From positions 1 to 7,803 of the forward strand of contig JAFECV010000089.1 of the NCBI GenBank assembly GCA_018241985.1: DNA of 7,803 bases, read 5' to 3'. A program made the position numbers and the translations under genes. This document shows positions 1 to 5,258 of the stretch, piece after piece. Origin of the DNA: Pseudomonadota bacterium. GTDB taxonomy: Bacteria; Pseudomonadota; Gammaproteobacteria; Burkholderiales; Burkholderiaceae_C. Below the pieces are notes generated by a model. That model saw only the letters and a program-made list of their open reading frames with translations, was not told the DNA's origin and searched no databases. Positions within the stretch are counted from its first letter, which is position 1. Each line of letters opens with the position of its first letter.

Positions 1-183
1 CAGCGCGGCGCACGAGGCGGCGTCGGTGATGTCGGCCGCGCAATACCGCACGTGCTCGGGCAGCGCCTCGGTGGGTGCGCGCACATCGCCAATCACCACC
101 TGGTGCGTGGCGGCAAAACGCTGCACGCAGGCCCAGCCGATGTTGCTGGAGCCGCCGGTGACCAGGGCGACGGGCCGCGTCAC
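1..183 (-). CDS. Short-chain dehydrogenase/reductase (SDR), N-terminal part, cut by window edge
   Basis: Only the first 61 codons are present; the gene runs off the left edge. Translating the minus strand from a GTG at 183 gives an N-terminal Rossmann fold: MTRPVALVTGG, then SSNIG, which together form the classical SDR cofactor motif TGxxxIG (residues 9-16). An Asp at residue 33 ends the second strand (VVIGD), a position that usually favours NAD over NADP. A CAADITD stretch (around residues 48-54) matches the adenine-ring-binding Asp region. The enzyme is expected to be a cytosolic NAD(P)-dependent alcohol, sugar or polyol dehydrogenase. The GTG start is chosen because the SDR motif begins 8 codons later and a GAGGG sits 7 bases upstream. 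It starts 10 bases after the stop of the ThDP enzyme, so the two are almost certainly co-transcribed. The catalytic Tyr/Lys half lies outside the window, so activity and substrate are unknown. Confidence 0.85.
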   Translation of the reverse strand, partial: MTRPVALVTGGSSNIGWACVQRFAATHQVVIGDVRAPTEALPEHVRYCAADITDAASCAAL

Positions 184-190
184 GACGGCA

Positions 191-195
191 CCCTC
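191..195 (-). promoter_or_regulatory. Ribosome binding site for the SDR gene
   Basis: On the minus strand this reads GAGGG and ends 7 bases before the GTG start at 183. It overlaps the TGA stop of the upstream ThDP gene (194-196), an arrangement typical of translational coupling. It supports GTG as the true start. Confidence 0.6.
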
Positions 196-1876
196 AATAG
201 TCCGACGCCGGCACGTGGCTGGCGGCAGGGTCGATGGCCACGTCGATCACCGTGGGCAGATCGCTGTTGCGCCCTTGCGCGATGGCGTCACCCAGCGCAT
301 CGGCGCGGTTGACCGAGATGCCGTGGCAGCCCATCCCGCGAGCGATCGCGGCGAAATTCATCGGTGAAAAGTCCACCGCGATGCGTCGCTCCTTCATGTT
401 GTCGCGTACCATGCCCAAGCCCTGGTTGTTGGTGACGATCACGGTGATGGGCAGCTTTTCCTGTACGCAGGTAGCGAGAGCTGACAATGTCATGGCCGCG
501 CCACCGTCGCCGATGAGGCAGATCACATTGCGAGCAGGATGCACGAGCTTGGTCGCTGCAGCCGCTGGCAGCGCCCAGCCCATGCCGCCAATGCCCCCCG
601 GCGCCACCAGTTGCCCCGGCGTGCGCAAGCGCATCGTGCCAGTGACCCAGATGCGATTGTTGCCGGCGTCCAGCACCAGCATGTCCTGCGGGGTCAACAA
701 GCGGTCGAGCACTCGGACCACGTCGGCGTAGTGCAAGGTGCCGTCGGCAGCCACGGTAGACGGCAGCACGCCAAATCCGTGTTCACGGTTGTTGGCGGCG
801 ATCGCTTCCAGGCGGGCGTCGCGCTGCGCCTGCCCCAACGGCAGCGTGCGCAGCGCTTGAAGCACGTCGACGGCATCGCCGGTGATAGCCAGCTCCACCG
901 GATAGACCCAACCGGCGTGGCGCGCGTCGATATCCACCTGCGCCAGCGTCTGGCGCTGCGGGTTGATCAAGCCCTCGTCACGGAAGCGCAGATAGTCCGG
1001 CCCCAGACTGGCACCCAGCGCAAGCACGAAGTCGGCTTGCGCAAGCATGCGGTTGGCGCTGCGATTGCCCCAGGTGCCCAGCATGCCCACGGCCACGGGC
1101 AAGGTTTCGTCAATTACCCCCTTGCCGTTGTAGCTGGTAGCCACGGCGATGCCCGCTTGAGACGCCACCTCGGCCAGCAACGCGCGCGCCGCCTCAGTCT
1201 GCACGCCGTTGCCAGCGATGATGACCGGATTGCGCGCCTGCGCAATGAGCTCCGCCAAGTGAGCCAACGCATCCATGTCCGGGCGCGCAGGCGTGGCGCG
1301 CAAATAGCCCTCCGAAGGGTAGAGGTTCACGCGATTTTGCTCGGGCATTTCACGCCGGATGATGGGCGATTTGAGCACCAGCGCCGCCGGACCGGAGCGC
1401 GGCAGTTGGGCATGCTTGAACGCCAGTTGCAGTCCGTAGACGGCTTCGTGCGGCTCGGTGGCGTAGCCGCAGTACTTGGTCATGGTGCGCAACACGGCGC
1501 GCACGTCCGCCGCGCCATAGTCGCCCGTCATGGTCTGGTACACGCCGTACATCCCAAAACCGTCGTAGCACGAGGTATCGGTGAGCACCACCATGGGCGA
1601 ACCGGCGAAGTGCGCTTCAAGGATGCCGAACGCGCCGGTGCTGCTGGCAAACGGCCCCTGGCCCATGAACACCCCAGCGCGTCCGGTGAGCTTGCCGTAG
1701 ACCTGTGCCATGACCGATGCCACCTGCTCGCTGCGCGCGAGCACCAGCCGAAAGCGGTCACGTACCTCGTAGAACTCGTCGAGCATCCAGGTGATGCCCA
1801 GCCCGGGCAGGGTGAAGGCATGGGTGGCGCCGCATTCAAGCAGCGTACGCACCAGGGCTTTTTTGGTGGTGGTCAT
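194..1876 (-). CDS. Thiamine-diphosphate-dependent enzyme, acetolactate synthase-like large subunit family
   Basis: This 560-residue protein shows the three-domain ThDP fold: an N-terminal pyrimidine-binding domain (about 1-170), a central domain (about 200-345, with VIIAGNGV at 218-225) and a C-terminal pyrophosphate-binding domain (about 385-550). The catalytic Glu that activates the cofactor is E50 in ARSEQVAS. The Mg/ThDP motif is GDGG at 456-459 with NN at 483-484, the normal spacing. Length fits the family (about 550-600). Family members decarboxylate 2-keto acids, transfer the resulting carbanion, or cleave C-C or C-CoA bonds; the sequence does not decide which. It does not look like housekeeping acetolactate synthase: no small subunit gene is adjacent, and the neighbours are an SDR, a LacI regulator and a lactonase, which suggests sugar or polyol catabolism. 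The ATG at 1876 has GGAG 11 bases upstream. A LacI-type operator and a TATTAT box lie just upstream, so repression by the divergent regulator is likely. Confidence 0.9.
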   Translation of the reverse strand: MTTTKKALVRTLLECGATHAFTLPGLGITWMLDEFYEVRDRFRLVLARSEQVASVMAQVYGKLTGRAGVFMGQGPFASSTGAFGILEAHFAGSPMVVLTDTSCYDGFGMYGVYQTMTGDYGAADVRAVLRTMTKYCGYATEPHEAVYGLQLAFKHAQLPRSGPAALVLKSPIIRREMPEQNRVNLYPSEGYLRATPARPDMDALAHLAELIAQARNPVIIAGNGVQTEAARALLAEVASQAGIAVATSYNGKGVIDETLPVAVGMLGTWGNRSANRMLAQADFVLALGASLGPDYLRFRDEGLINPQRQTLAQVDIDARHAGWVYPVELAITGDAVDVLQALRTLPLGQAQRDARLEAIAANNREHGFGVLPSTVAADGTLHYADVVRVLDRLLTPQDMLVLDAGNNRIWVTGTMRLRTPGQLVAPGGIGGMGWALPAAAATKLVHPARNVICLIGDGGAAMTLSALATCVQEKLPITVIVTNNQGLGMVRDNMKERRIAVDFSPMNFAAIARGMGCHGISVNRADALGDAIAQGRNSDLPTVIDVAIDPAASHVPASDY

Positions 1877-1920
1877 GTATGGAACAACTCCAGCGAGCGG
1901 GTGGAAAGATCGATCAACGC

Positions 1921-1926
1921 ATAATA
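1921..1926 (-). promoter_or_regulatory. Candidate -10 box of the leftward ThDP/SDR operon
   Basis: On the minus strand this reads TATTAT, one mismatch from the sigma-70 consensus TATAAT, and would give a leader of roughly 35-40 bases before the ATG at 1876. No convincing -35 box is seen at 16-18 bp (ATCTTT at 17 bp). Operator 1 fills the spacer directly upstream, so a bound repressor would block polymerase. The call is a motif reading only. Confidence 0.4.
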
Positions 1927-1941
1927 TGCAAACGCTTGCAT
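1926..1941. promoter_or_regulatory. LacI-family operator 1
   Basis: ATGCAAACGCTTGCAT is an imperfect palindrome (only the third base pair out from the centre breaks symmetry) with a central CG. It matches the general LacI/GalR operator pattern TGNAANCGNTTNCA. The CpG centre is where the hinge-helix Leu of LacI proteins intercalates, and the regulator encoded next door keeps that Leu. It overlaps the spacer of the candidate leftward promoter. Confidence 0.8.
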
Positions 1942-1990
1942 TGAAAGATAACTAGATTTATAGAAGTGTTAACTAGGGAAAACGATAGTT

Positions 1991-2008
1991 TATGCATGCG
2001 CTTGCATA
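1991..2008. promoter_or_regulatory. LacI-family operator 2
   Basis: TATGCATGCGCTTGCATA is a second palindrome with the same right half (GCTTGCAT) as operator 1. It is broken at one symmetric pair. Its centre lies 66 bp from that of operator 1, about six helical turns, compatible with looping or with separate control of the two divergent transcripts. It lies about 55-70 bases upstream of the regulator's start, so it may serve autoregulation. Confidence 0.78.
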
Positions 2009-2033
2009 CAGTGATCATGAAGCCTGCTCGGGC

Positions 2034-2039
2034 TACGAT
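2034..2039 (+). promoter_or_regulatory. Possible -10 box for the LacI/SMP-30 operon
   Basis: TACGAT lies 23 bases before the ATG at 2063 in a CTACGATCGG context. No good -35 box is found at the usual distance, so this is a weak call. If correct, transcription would start close to 2046, and operator 2 would lie just upstream of the promoter. Confidence 0.25.
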
Positions 2040-2062
2040 CGGTGTGTGCACGCCCTCACCCA

Positions 2063-3199
2063 ATGTCCACTCAGAACCCCAAGGCCGCGCGAGTGGCCAT
2101 AAACGCCGCTCCCGGCATGACCAATGGCACCACCAAAGCGGCGCCAGCCGCAACAGGCGCCAAACGAGCAGTCGGCACCAGCCGCCCTCGCGCGAGCCTG
2201 GTCGACGTGGCCACGCTGGCCGGCGTGTCCAGCGGCACGGTGTCGCGCGCGCTGACGCGCCCGGACATGATCAGTCAAGCTACGCGCGAGCGCGTGCTCG
2301 CCGCCGCCCAGCGCCTGGGCTACGTAGCCAATGGCGCAGCGCGCGCACTGGTGATGCGCCGTAGCATGACGGTGGGTGCCCTGGTGCCGCGCTTCGGCGG
2401 CTCGTCTTTCCCCACCATGATCCAGGCGCTGGAATCCACCCTGGCGGCTGCTGACTACACCTTGCTGCTGTCAGCGCCCGAGCACAGTCGCGGGCAGGGT
2501 CCTGCCGCGCTGGCCGCCCTGCTGGAGCGCGGCGTGGATGCGGTGGCGCTGCTCGGCGCGCAACACCCGCCACAGGTGTTTGCCGCGCTGACCGCACACC
2601 AGCGTCCCTTTGTGATGATGTGGGCGCAGCACAGCCCGCAAGGCGTGTGCGTGGGTTTTGACGAAGGCGAGGCCGCCAGCTTGCTGGTGGACCATCTGGC
2701 CGCGCTGGGCCACCGCGAGATCGGCTTCGTCGGCGGGCGCACCGAACACAACGAACGCGCGCGCCGCCGCCTGCTGGGCCTTACGCTGGCCATTGCGCGC
2801 CACGGGATACGCCTAGCGCCGCAGGCCATGCTGGAGGTGGACTACGGCTTTGCGCAAGGTTTTGAAGCCATGACCGAGCTGCTGCAACGCGGCCTGACCA
2901 TCACCGCCGTGGTCTGCGGTAACGACTACTTGGCCACCGGCGCACTGGCCGCGCTGGCGCAAGCCGGCGTGCCGGTGCCGGGCCAGCTCTCGGTGGCTAG
3001 CTTCAATGACAACGATTTCGCCGCTTACCTCTACCCACCGCTAACCACGGTACGCCTGCCGATCCGTGAAATGGGCGAGCAAGCCGGGCACTACCTTCTG
3101 CAGCGCCTGCGCGGCGCGCAGCCGCAGCATCAGGCGCTGCTACCCGTGGAACTGATCGTGCGCCAGAGCACAGGCTACGCGCCTAGGGCGCAGGAATGA
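2063..3199 (+). CDS. LacI/GalR-family transcriptional regulator
   Basis: Numbered from the ATG at 2063 (378 residues), the helix-turn-helix is at about 46-72 (VDVATLAGVSSGTVSRAL). It is followed by the hinge helix LGYVANGAARAL (85-96), in which the usual Pro of YxPN is Ala and the minor-groove Leu is kept. A periplasmic-binding-protein-like effector domain (about 104-370) ends in DNDFAAYLYPPLTTVRLP (316-333), a typical LacI-family signature. It should act as a dimeric cytosolic repressor whose ligand is a sugar or sugar acid from the adjacent pathway. Two LacI-type palindromes lie in the divergent region just upstream. The start is uncertain: no clear Shine-Dalgarno precedes 2063, an in-frame GTG at 2042 or ATG at 2117 is possible, and all give an Ala/Thr-rich N-terminal extension of at least 25 residues before the HTH, longer than normal. 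The lactonase gene starts 15 bases after the stop. Confidence 0.92.
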   Translation: MSTQNPKAARVAINAAPGMTNGTTKAAPAATGAKRAVGTSRPRASLVDVATLAGVSSGTVSRALTRPDMISQATRERVLAAAQRLGYVANGAARALVMRRSMTVGALVPRFGGSSFPTMIQALESTLAAADYTLLLSAPEHSRGQGPAALAALLERGVDAVALLGAQHPPQVFAALTAHQRPFVMMWAQHSPQGVCVGFDEGEAASLLVDHLAALGHREIGFVGGRTEHNERARRRLLGLTLAIARHGIRLAPQAMLEVDYGFAQGFEAMTELLQRGLTITAVVCGNDYLATGALAALAQAGVPVPGQLSVASFNDNDFAAYLYPPLTTVRLPIREMGEQAGHYLLQRLRGAQPQHQALLPVELIVRQSTGYAPRAQE

Positions 3200-3201
3200 C
3201 C

Positions 3202-3206
3202 GGAGG
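3202..3206 (+). promoter_or_regulatory. Ribosome binding site of the SMP-30 lactonase gene
   Basis: A full GGAGG lies 8 bases before the ATG at 3215, immediately after the regulator's stop at 3199. It fixes the start and shows that the lactonase is probably translated better than the regulator ahead of it, which has no visible Shine-Dalgarno. Confidence 0.75.
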
Positions 3207-3214
3207 CAACCCTC

Positions 3215-4144
3215 ATGAAGATCCGTGAACTCGCCAGCGGTCTGCAGTTTCCGGAAGGCCCCGTCGCCCTGGATGACGGCTCGGTGCTGCTGGTGGAGAT
3301 CGCGCGCGGCACGCTCACGCGTGTGACGAGCGATGGGCGCGTGCAGGTGGTGGCACAACTGGGCGGGGGGCCCAACGGCGCGGCGATCGGGCCCGATGGG
3401 GCGGTCTACGTCTGCAACAACGGCGGGTTTCGCTGGATGCGCGAGGCCGATGGCTGTCTGCGCCCCGTCGGTCAGGCTCAGGACTACAGCGGCGGACGCA
3501 TCGAGCGTGTGGACCTTTCCAGCGGCAAGGTCGAACGCCTGTACGAGGCGTTGGACGGCCTGCCCCTGCGTGGCCCGAACGACCTGGTTTTCGATACCAG
3601 CGGCAGCTTCTATTTCACCGATCTGGGCAAGGTGCGCGAACACGAGATGGACCGCGGTGGTGTGTACTACGCGCGACCGGACGGGTGCAGTCTCCAAGCG
3701 ATCGCGCGCCCGGTGGTCACGCCCAATGGCATCGGACTGGCGGGCGACGGCAAGACGCTGTACTACGCCGAGACCGAAGGTGCGCGCTTGTGGGCGTTTG
3801 AAGTGACGTCGCCGGGGCAAGTGCGTAAGGAGGCTTGGCCCTCGCCGCAGGGCGCGCGCATGCTGGCCGCGGCTCCCGGCGGGCACTACCAGCGCTTTGA
3901 CTCGCTGGCGCTGGACGCTTTTGGCAATGTGTGCGTGGCCACGTTGCTGCACGGCGGCATCAGCGTGATTGCGCCTGACGGCACGCTGTACGCCCACGTG
4001 CCGCTGCCTGACCGCTTCACGACCAATCTGTGTTTTGGCGGGCGTGCGCGGCGCACCGTATACGTCACGCTCTCGGGCAGCGGGCGCCTGATCGCCATCG
4101 ACGATTGGCCTGTGCCAGGGTTGGCGCTTGCGTTCAACGCCTGA
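3215..4144 (+). CDS. SMP-30/gluconolactonase/LRE-family lactonase
   Basis: This 309-residue protein is a six-bladed beta-propeller of the SMP-30 (regucalcin/gluconolactonase) family, which hydrolyses sugar lactones to the open aldonic acids using one divalent metal. The expected metal ligands can be placed: E14 in FPEGP, N171 in VTPNG and D229 in RFDSLALD. The substrate-side Asn is in GPND (N122). Repeated blade motifs such as DGSVLLVE, DGAVYVCNN, SGSFYFTD and FGNVCVAT are visible. There is no signal peptide, so it acts in the cytosol. Length is normal for the family (about 290-310). It is the second gene of the rightward operon. Beside an SDR and a ThDP enzyme, the likely role is opening the lactone produced by sugar oxidation; the actual sugar is unknown. 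A 10-bp hairpin lies 7 bases beyond the stop. Confidence 0.9.
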   Translation: MKIRELASGLQFPEGPVALDDGSVLLVEIARGTLTRVTSDGRVQVVAQLGGGPNGAAIGPDGAVYVCNNGGFRWMREADGCLRPVGQAQDYSGGRIERVDLSSGKVERLYEALDGLPLRGPNDLVFDTSGSFYFTDLGKVREHEMDRGGVYYARPDGCSLQAIARPVVTPNGIGLAGDGKTLYYAETEGARLWAFEVTSPGQVRKEAWPSPQGARMLAAAPGGHYQRFDSLALDAFGNVCVATLLHGGISVIAPDGTLYAHVPLPDRFTTNLCFGGRARRTVYVTLSGSGRLIAIDDWPVPGLALAFNA

Positions 4145-4150
4145 TCTCAA

Positions 4151-4176
4151 ATTGCGTTCATCGAACTGAATGCGAT
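4151..4176 (+). terminator. Hairpin after the lactonase gene, possible terminator
   Basis: ATTGCGTTCA (4151-4160) pairs with TGAATGCGAT (4167-4176) over 10 bp, two of them G-U on the + strand, around a 6-base loop. It starts 7 bases after the stop of the lactonase gene. No T-tract follows, so it is not a canonical intrinsic terminator. It could instead belong to the end of the adjacent IS remnant. Confidence 0.35.
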
Positions 4177-4205
4177 ATGCATCCATGGACTTCAAGGAGT
4201 CGTGG

Positions 4206-4526
4206 ATGAAGAATCTGATCGTGGGCGACAAGCCGACCGTACAGCCGCTGGCCGAGAGGCGGAAGCAGGCGAGTGCCCATTCGCAATACCAGCGTATCCA
4301 GTGCGTGCTGGGTAGCTCCGTTCGTCGAGCGCCACGGCTGGCGCAAGATCGTGCCGCATCCAAGGCGCCCGAAGGCGAATGCTGCGGCGCAGCCTGCCTT
4401 TAAAAAAAACTGCGCCGCGCGGTACGCCAAGAGGTCTGGCGCCAGGCTGAGCAAGGCCGCCCAGTGCGACTGATGTTCCAGGACGAGGGCCGCTTTGGCT
4501 TGCTCGGCACGCCGCAGCGATGTTGA
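4206..4526 (+). pseudogene. IS630-family transposase, decayed 5' fragment
   Basis: Three pieces of one transposase are seen. Piece one begins at ATG 4206, with AAGGAG 6 bases upstream, and reads MKNLIVGDKP to QRIQCVL (to about 4310). After a deletion junction, piece two in the +1 frame reads FVERHGWRKIVPHPRRPK and AAAQPAFKK (4321-4407). The third frame, entered at an A8 tract, reads KKLRRAVRQEVWRQAEQG then RPVRLMFQDEGRFGLLG and PQRC, ending at TGA 4524-4526. The LMFQDEGRFG stretch carries the first Asp of the IS630 DDE triad, and the TGA replaces the Trp usual in RCWAP. About 70 codons with the HTH are missing between pieces one and two, and the whole C-terminal half with the other two acidic residues is absent. 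It cannot make an active enzyme. The family call rests on remembered motifs; no terminal repeats were identified. The remaining bases, 4527-4595, hold nothing recognisable. Confidence 0.8.
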
Positions 4527-4595
4527 GCGCCGCAGACGGTGCTGACGCACGGCAAGACGCCCCGATGCAGTTACGCGCCCGAAGACAAAGCCGCA

Positions 4596-5162
4596 TCAAG
4601 CCTTGGGCAGTGTCACCCCGGTCTGGCCTTGATATTTGCCGCCGCGGTCGCGGTACGAGGTCTCGCAAACCTCGTCGCTCTCGAAGAACAGCACCTGCGC
4701 GCAGCCTTCGCCGGCGTAGATCTTGGCCGGCAGCGGCGTGGTGTTGGAGAATTCCAGCGTCACGAAGCCTTCCCATTCGGGCTCGAACGGCGTGACGTTG
4801 ACGATGATGCCGCAGCGCGCATAGGTGCTTTTTCCCAGGCAGATGGTCAGCACGTTGCGTGGAATGCGGAAATATTCGACCGTGCGCGCCAGTGCGAAGC
4901 TGTTCGGCGGAATGATGCAGGAGTCGCCGTGAAAATCGACGAAGCTCTTCTCGTCGAAGTCCTTCGGGTCGACCACGGTGCTGTGGATGTTCGTGAACAC
5001 CTTGAACTCCGGCGCGCAGCGGATGTCGTAGCCGTAGCTGCTGGTGCCGTAGCTGATGATCTTGTGGCCCTGCCGCTCGCGGATCTGGCCCGGCTCGAAC
5101 GGCTCGATCATGCCGTGCTGCTCGGCCATGCGGCGTATCCATCGGTCGCTCTTGATGCTCAT
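4596..5162 (-). CDS. dcd: dCTP deaminase
   Basis: Dcd deaminates dCTP to dUTP in the cytosol, feeding dUTPase and thymidylate synthesis. The 188-residue protein has the family features in order: [15 protein letters not shown] at the start, [10 protein letters not shown] (39-48), the nucleotide-binding GKSTYARCG (110-118) and [12 protein letters not shown] (121-132). Next comes [12 protein letters not shown] (134-145) with the catalytic Glu at 137, then [14 protein letters not shown] (148-161). The C-terminal tail ends in [15 protein letters not shown], so the gene is full length. The open frame extends 12 codons further upstream to 5198, but ATG 5162 is preferred: the family starts at MSIKSD and a GGAAGGA lies 6 bases upstream. 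A TACAAT box upstream suggests its own promoter. Its stop lies about 70 bases from the IS630 remnant, which has not damaged it. Nothing suggests the fused dCTP deaminase/dUTPase type. Confidence 0.96.
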   Translation of the reverse strand: MSIKSDRWIRRMAEQHGMIEPFEPGQIRERQGHKIISYGTSSYGYDIRCAPEFKVFTNIHSTVVDPKDFDEKSFVDFHGDSCIIPPNSFALARTVEYFRIPRNVLTICLGKSTYARCGIIVNVTPFEPEWEGFVTLEFSNTTPLPAKIYAGEGCAQVLFFESDEVCETSYRDRGGKYQGQTGVTLPKA

Positions 5163-5168
5163 TGCTCG

Positions 5169-5175
5169 TCCTTCC
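5169..5175 (-). promoter_or_regulatory. Ribosome binding site of dcd
   Basis: On the minus strand this reads GGAAGGA, 6 bases before ATG 5162. It decides between this start and the in-frame ATG at 5198, which would add 12 non-conserved residues. Confidence 0.7.
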
Positions 5176-5187
5176 GCAGTGCCCGCG

Positions 5188-5193
5188 ATTGTA
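5188..5193 (-). promoter_or_regulatory. Candidate -10 box of dcd
   Basis: TACAAT on the minus strand, one mismatch from TATAAT and followed by CGCG, would place the transcript start near 5181, about 18 bases before the dcd ATG. The -35 region is poor (CAGGAC at 17 bp) and lies within the hairpin at 5204-5226. Confidence 0.45.
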
Positions 5194-5203
5194 GGCACGG
5201 TGG

Positions 5204-5226
5204 GCGCCCGGTCCTGACCCGGGCGC
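5204..5226 (-). terminator. GC-rich hairpin between guaD and dcd
   Basis: GCGCCCGG and CCGGGCGC form a perfect 8-bp stem around a 7-base loop, 33 bases beyond the guaD stop on the guaD transcript. No T-run follows on the minus strand, so it is at best a weak or factor-assisted terminator. It also overlaps the would-be -35 region of dcd. Confidence 0.35.
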
Positions 5227-5258
5227 GCAGCCCAGGCAACGATTCCGCAGGCCGGCGC

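Noticed and set aside
194..1876. Assignment of the ThDP gene as biosynthetic acetolactate synthase (ilvB/ilvI)
   Set aside because: No regulatory small subunit or ilvC follows; the neighbours are catabolic genes and the motif context is only general for the superfamily.
539..1924. Long plus-strand open frame of 461 codons opposite the ThDP gene
   Set aside because: It is antisense to a clear ThDP enzyme, its translation is His/Arg/Gln/Val-rich without family motifs, and high-GC genes routinely produce such shadows.
3140..4363. Minus-strand open frame of 407 codons opposite the SMP-30 gene
   Set aside because: It is a shadow of the lactonase, whose metal ligands and ribosome binding site are clear; the antisense product has no recognisable features.
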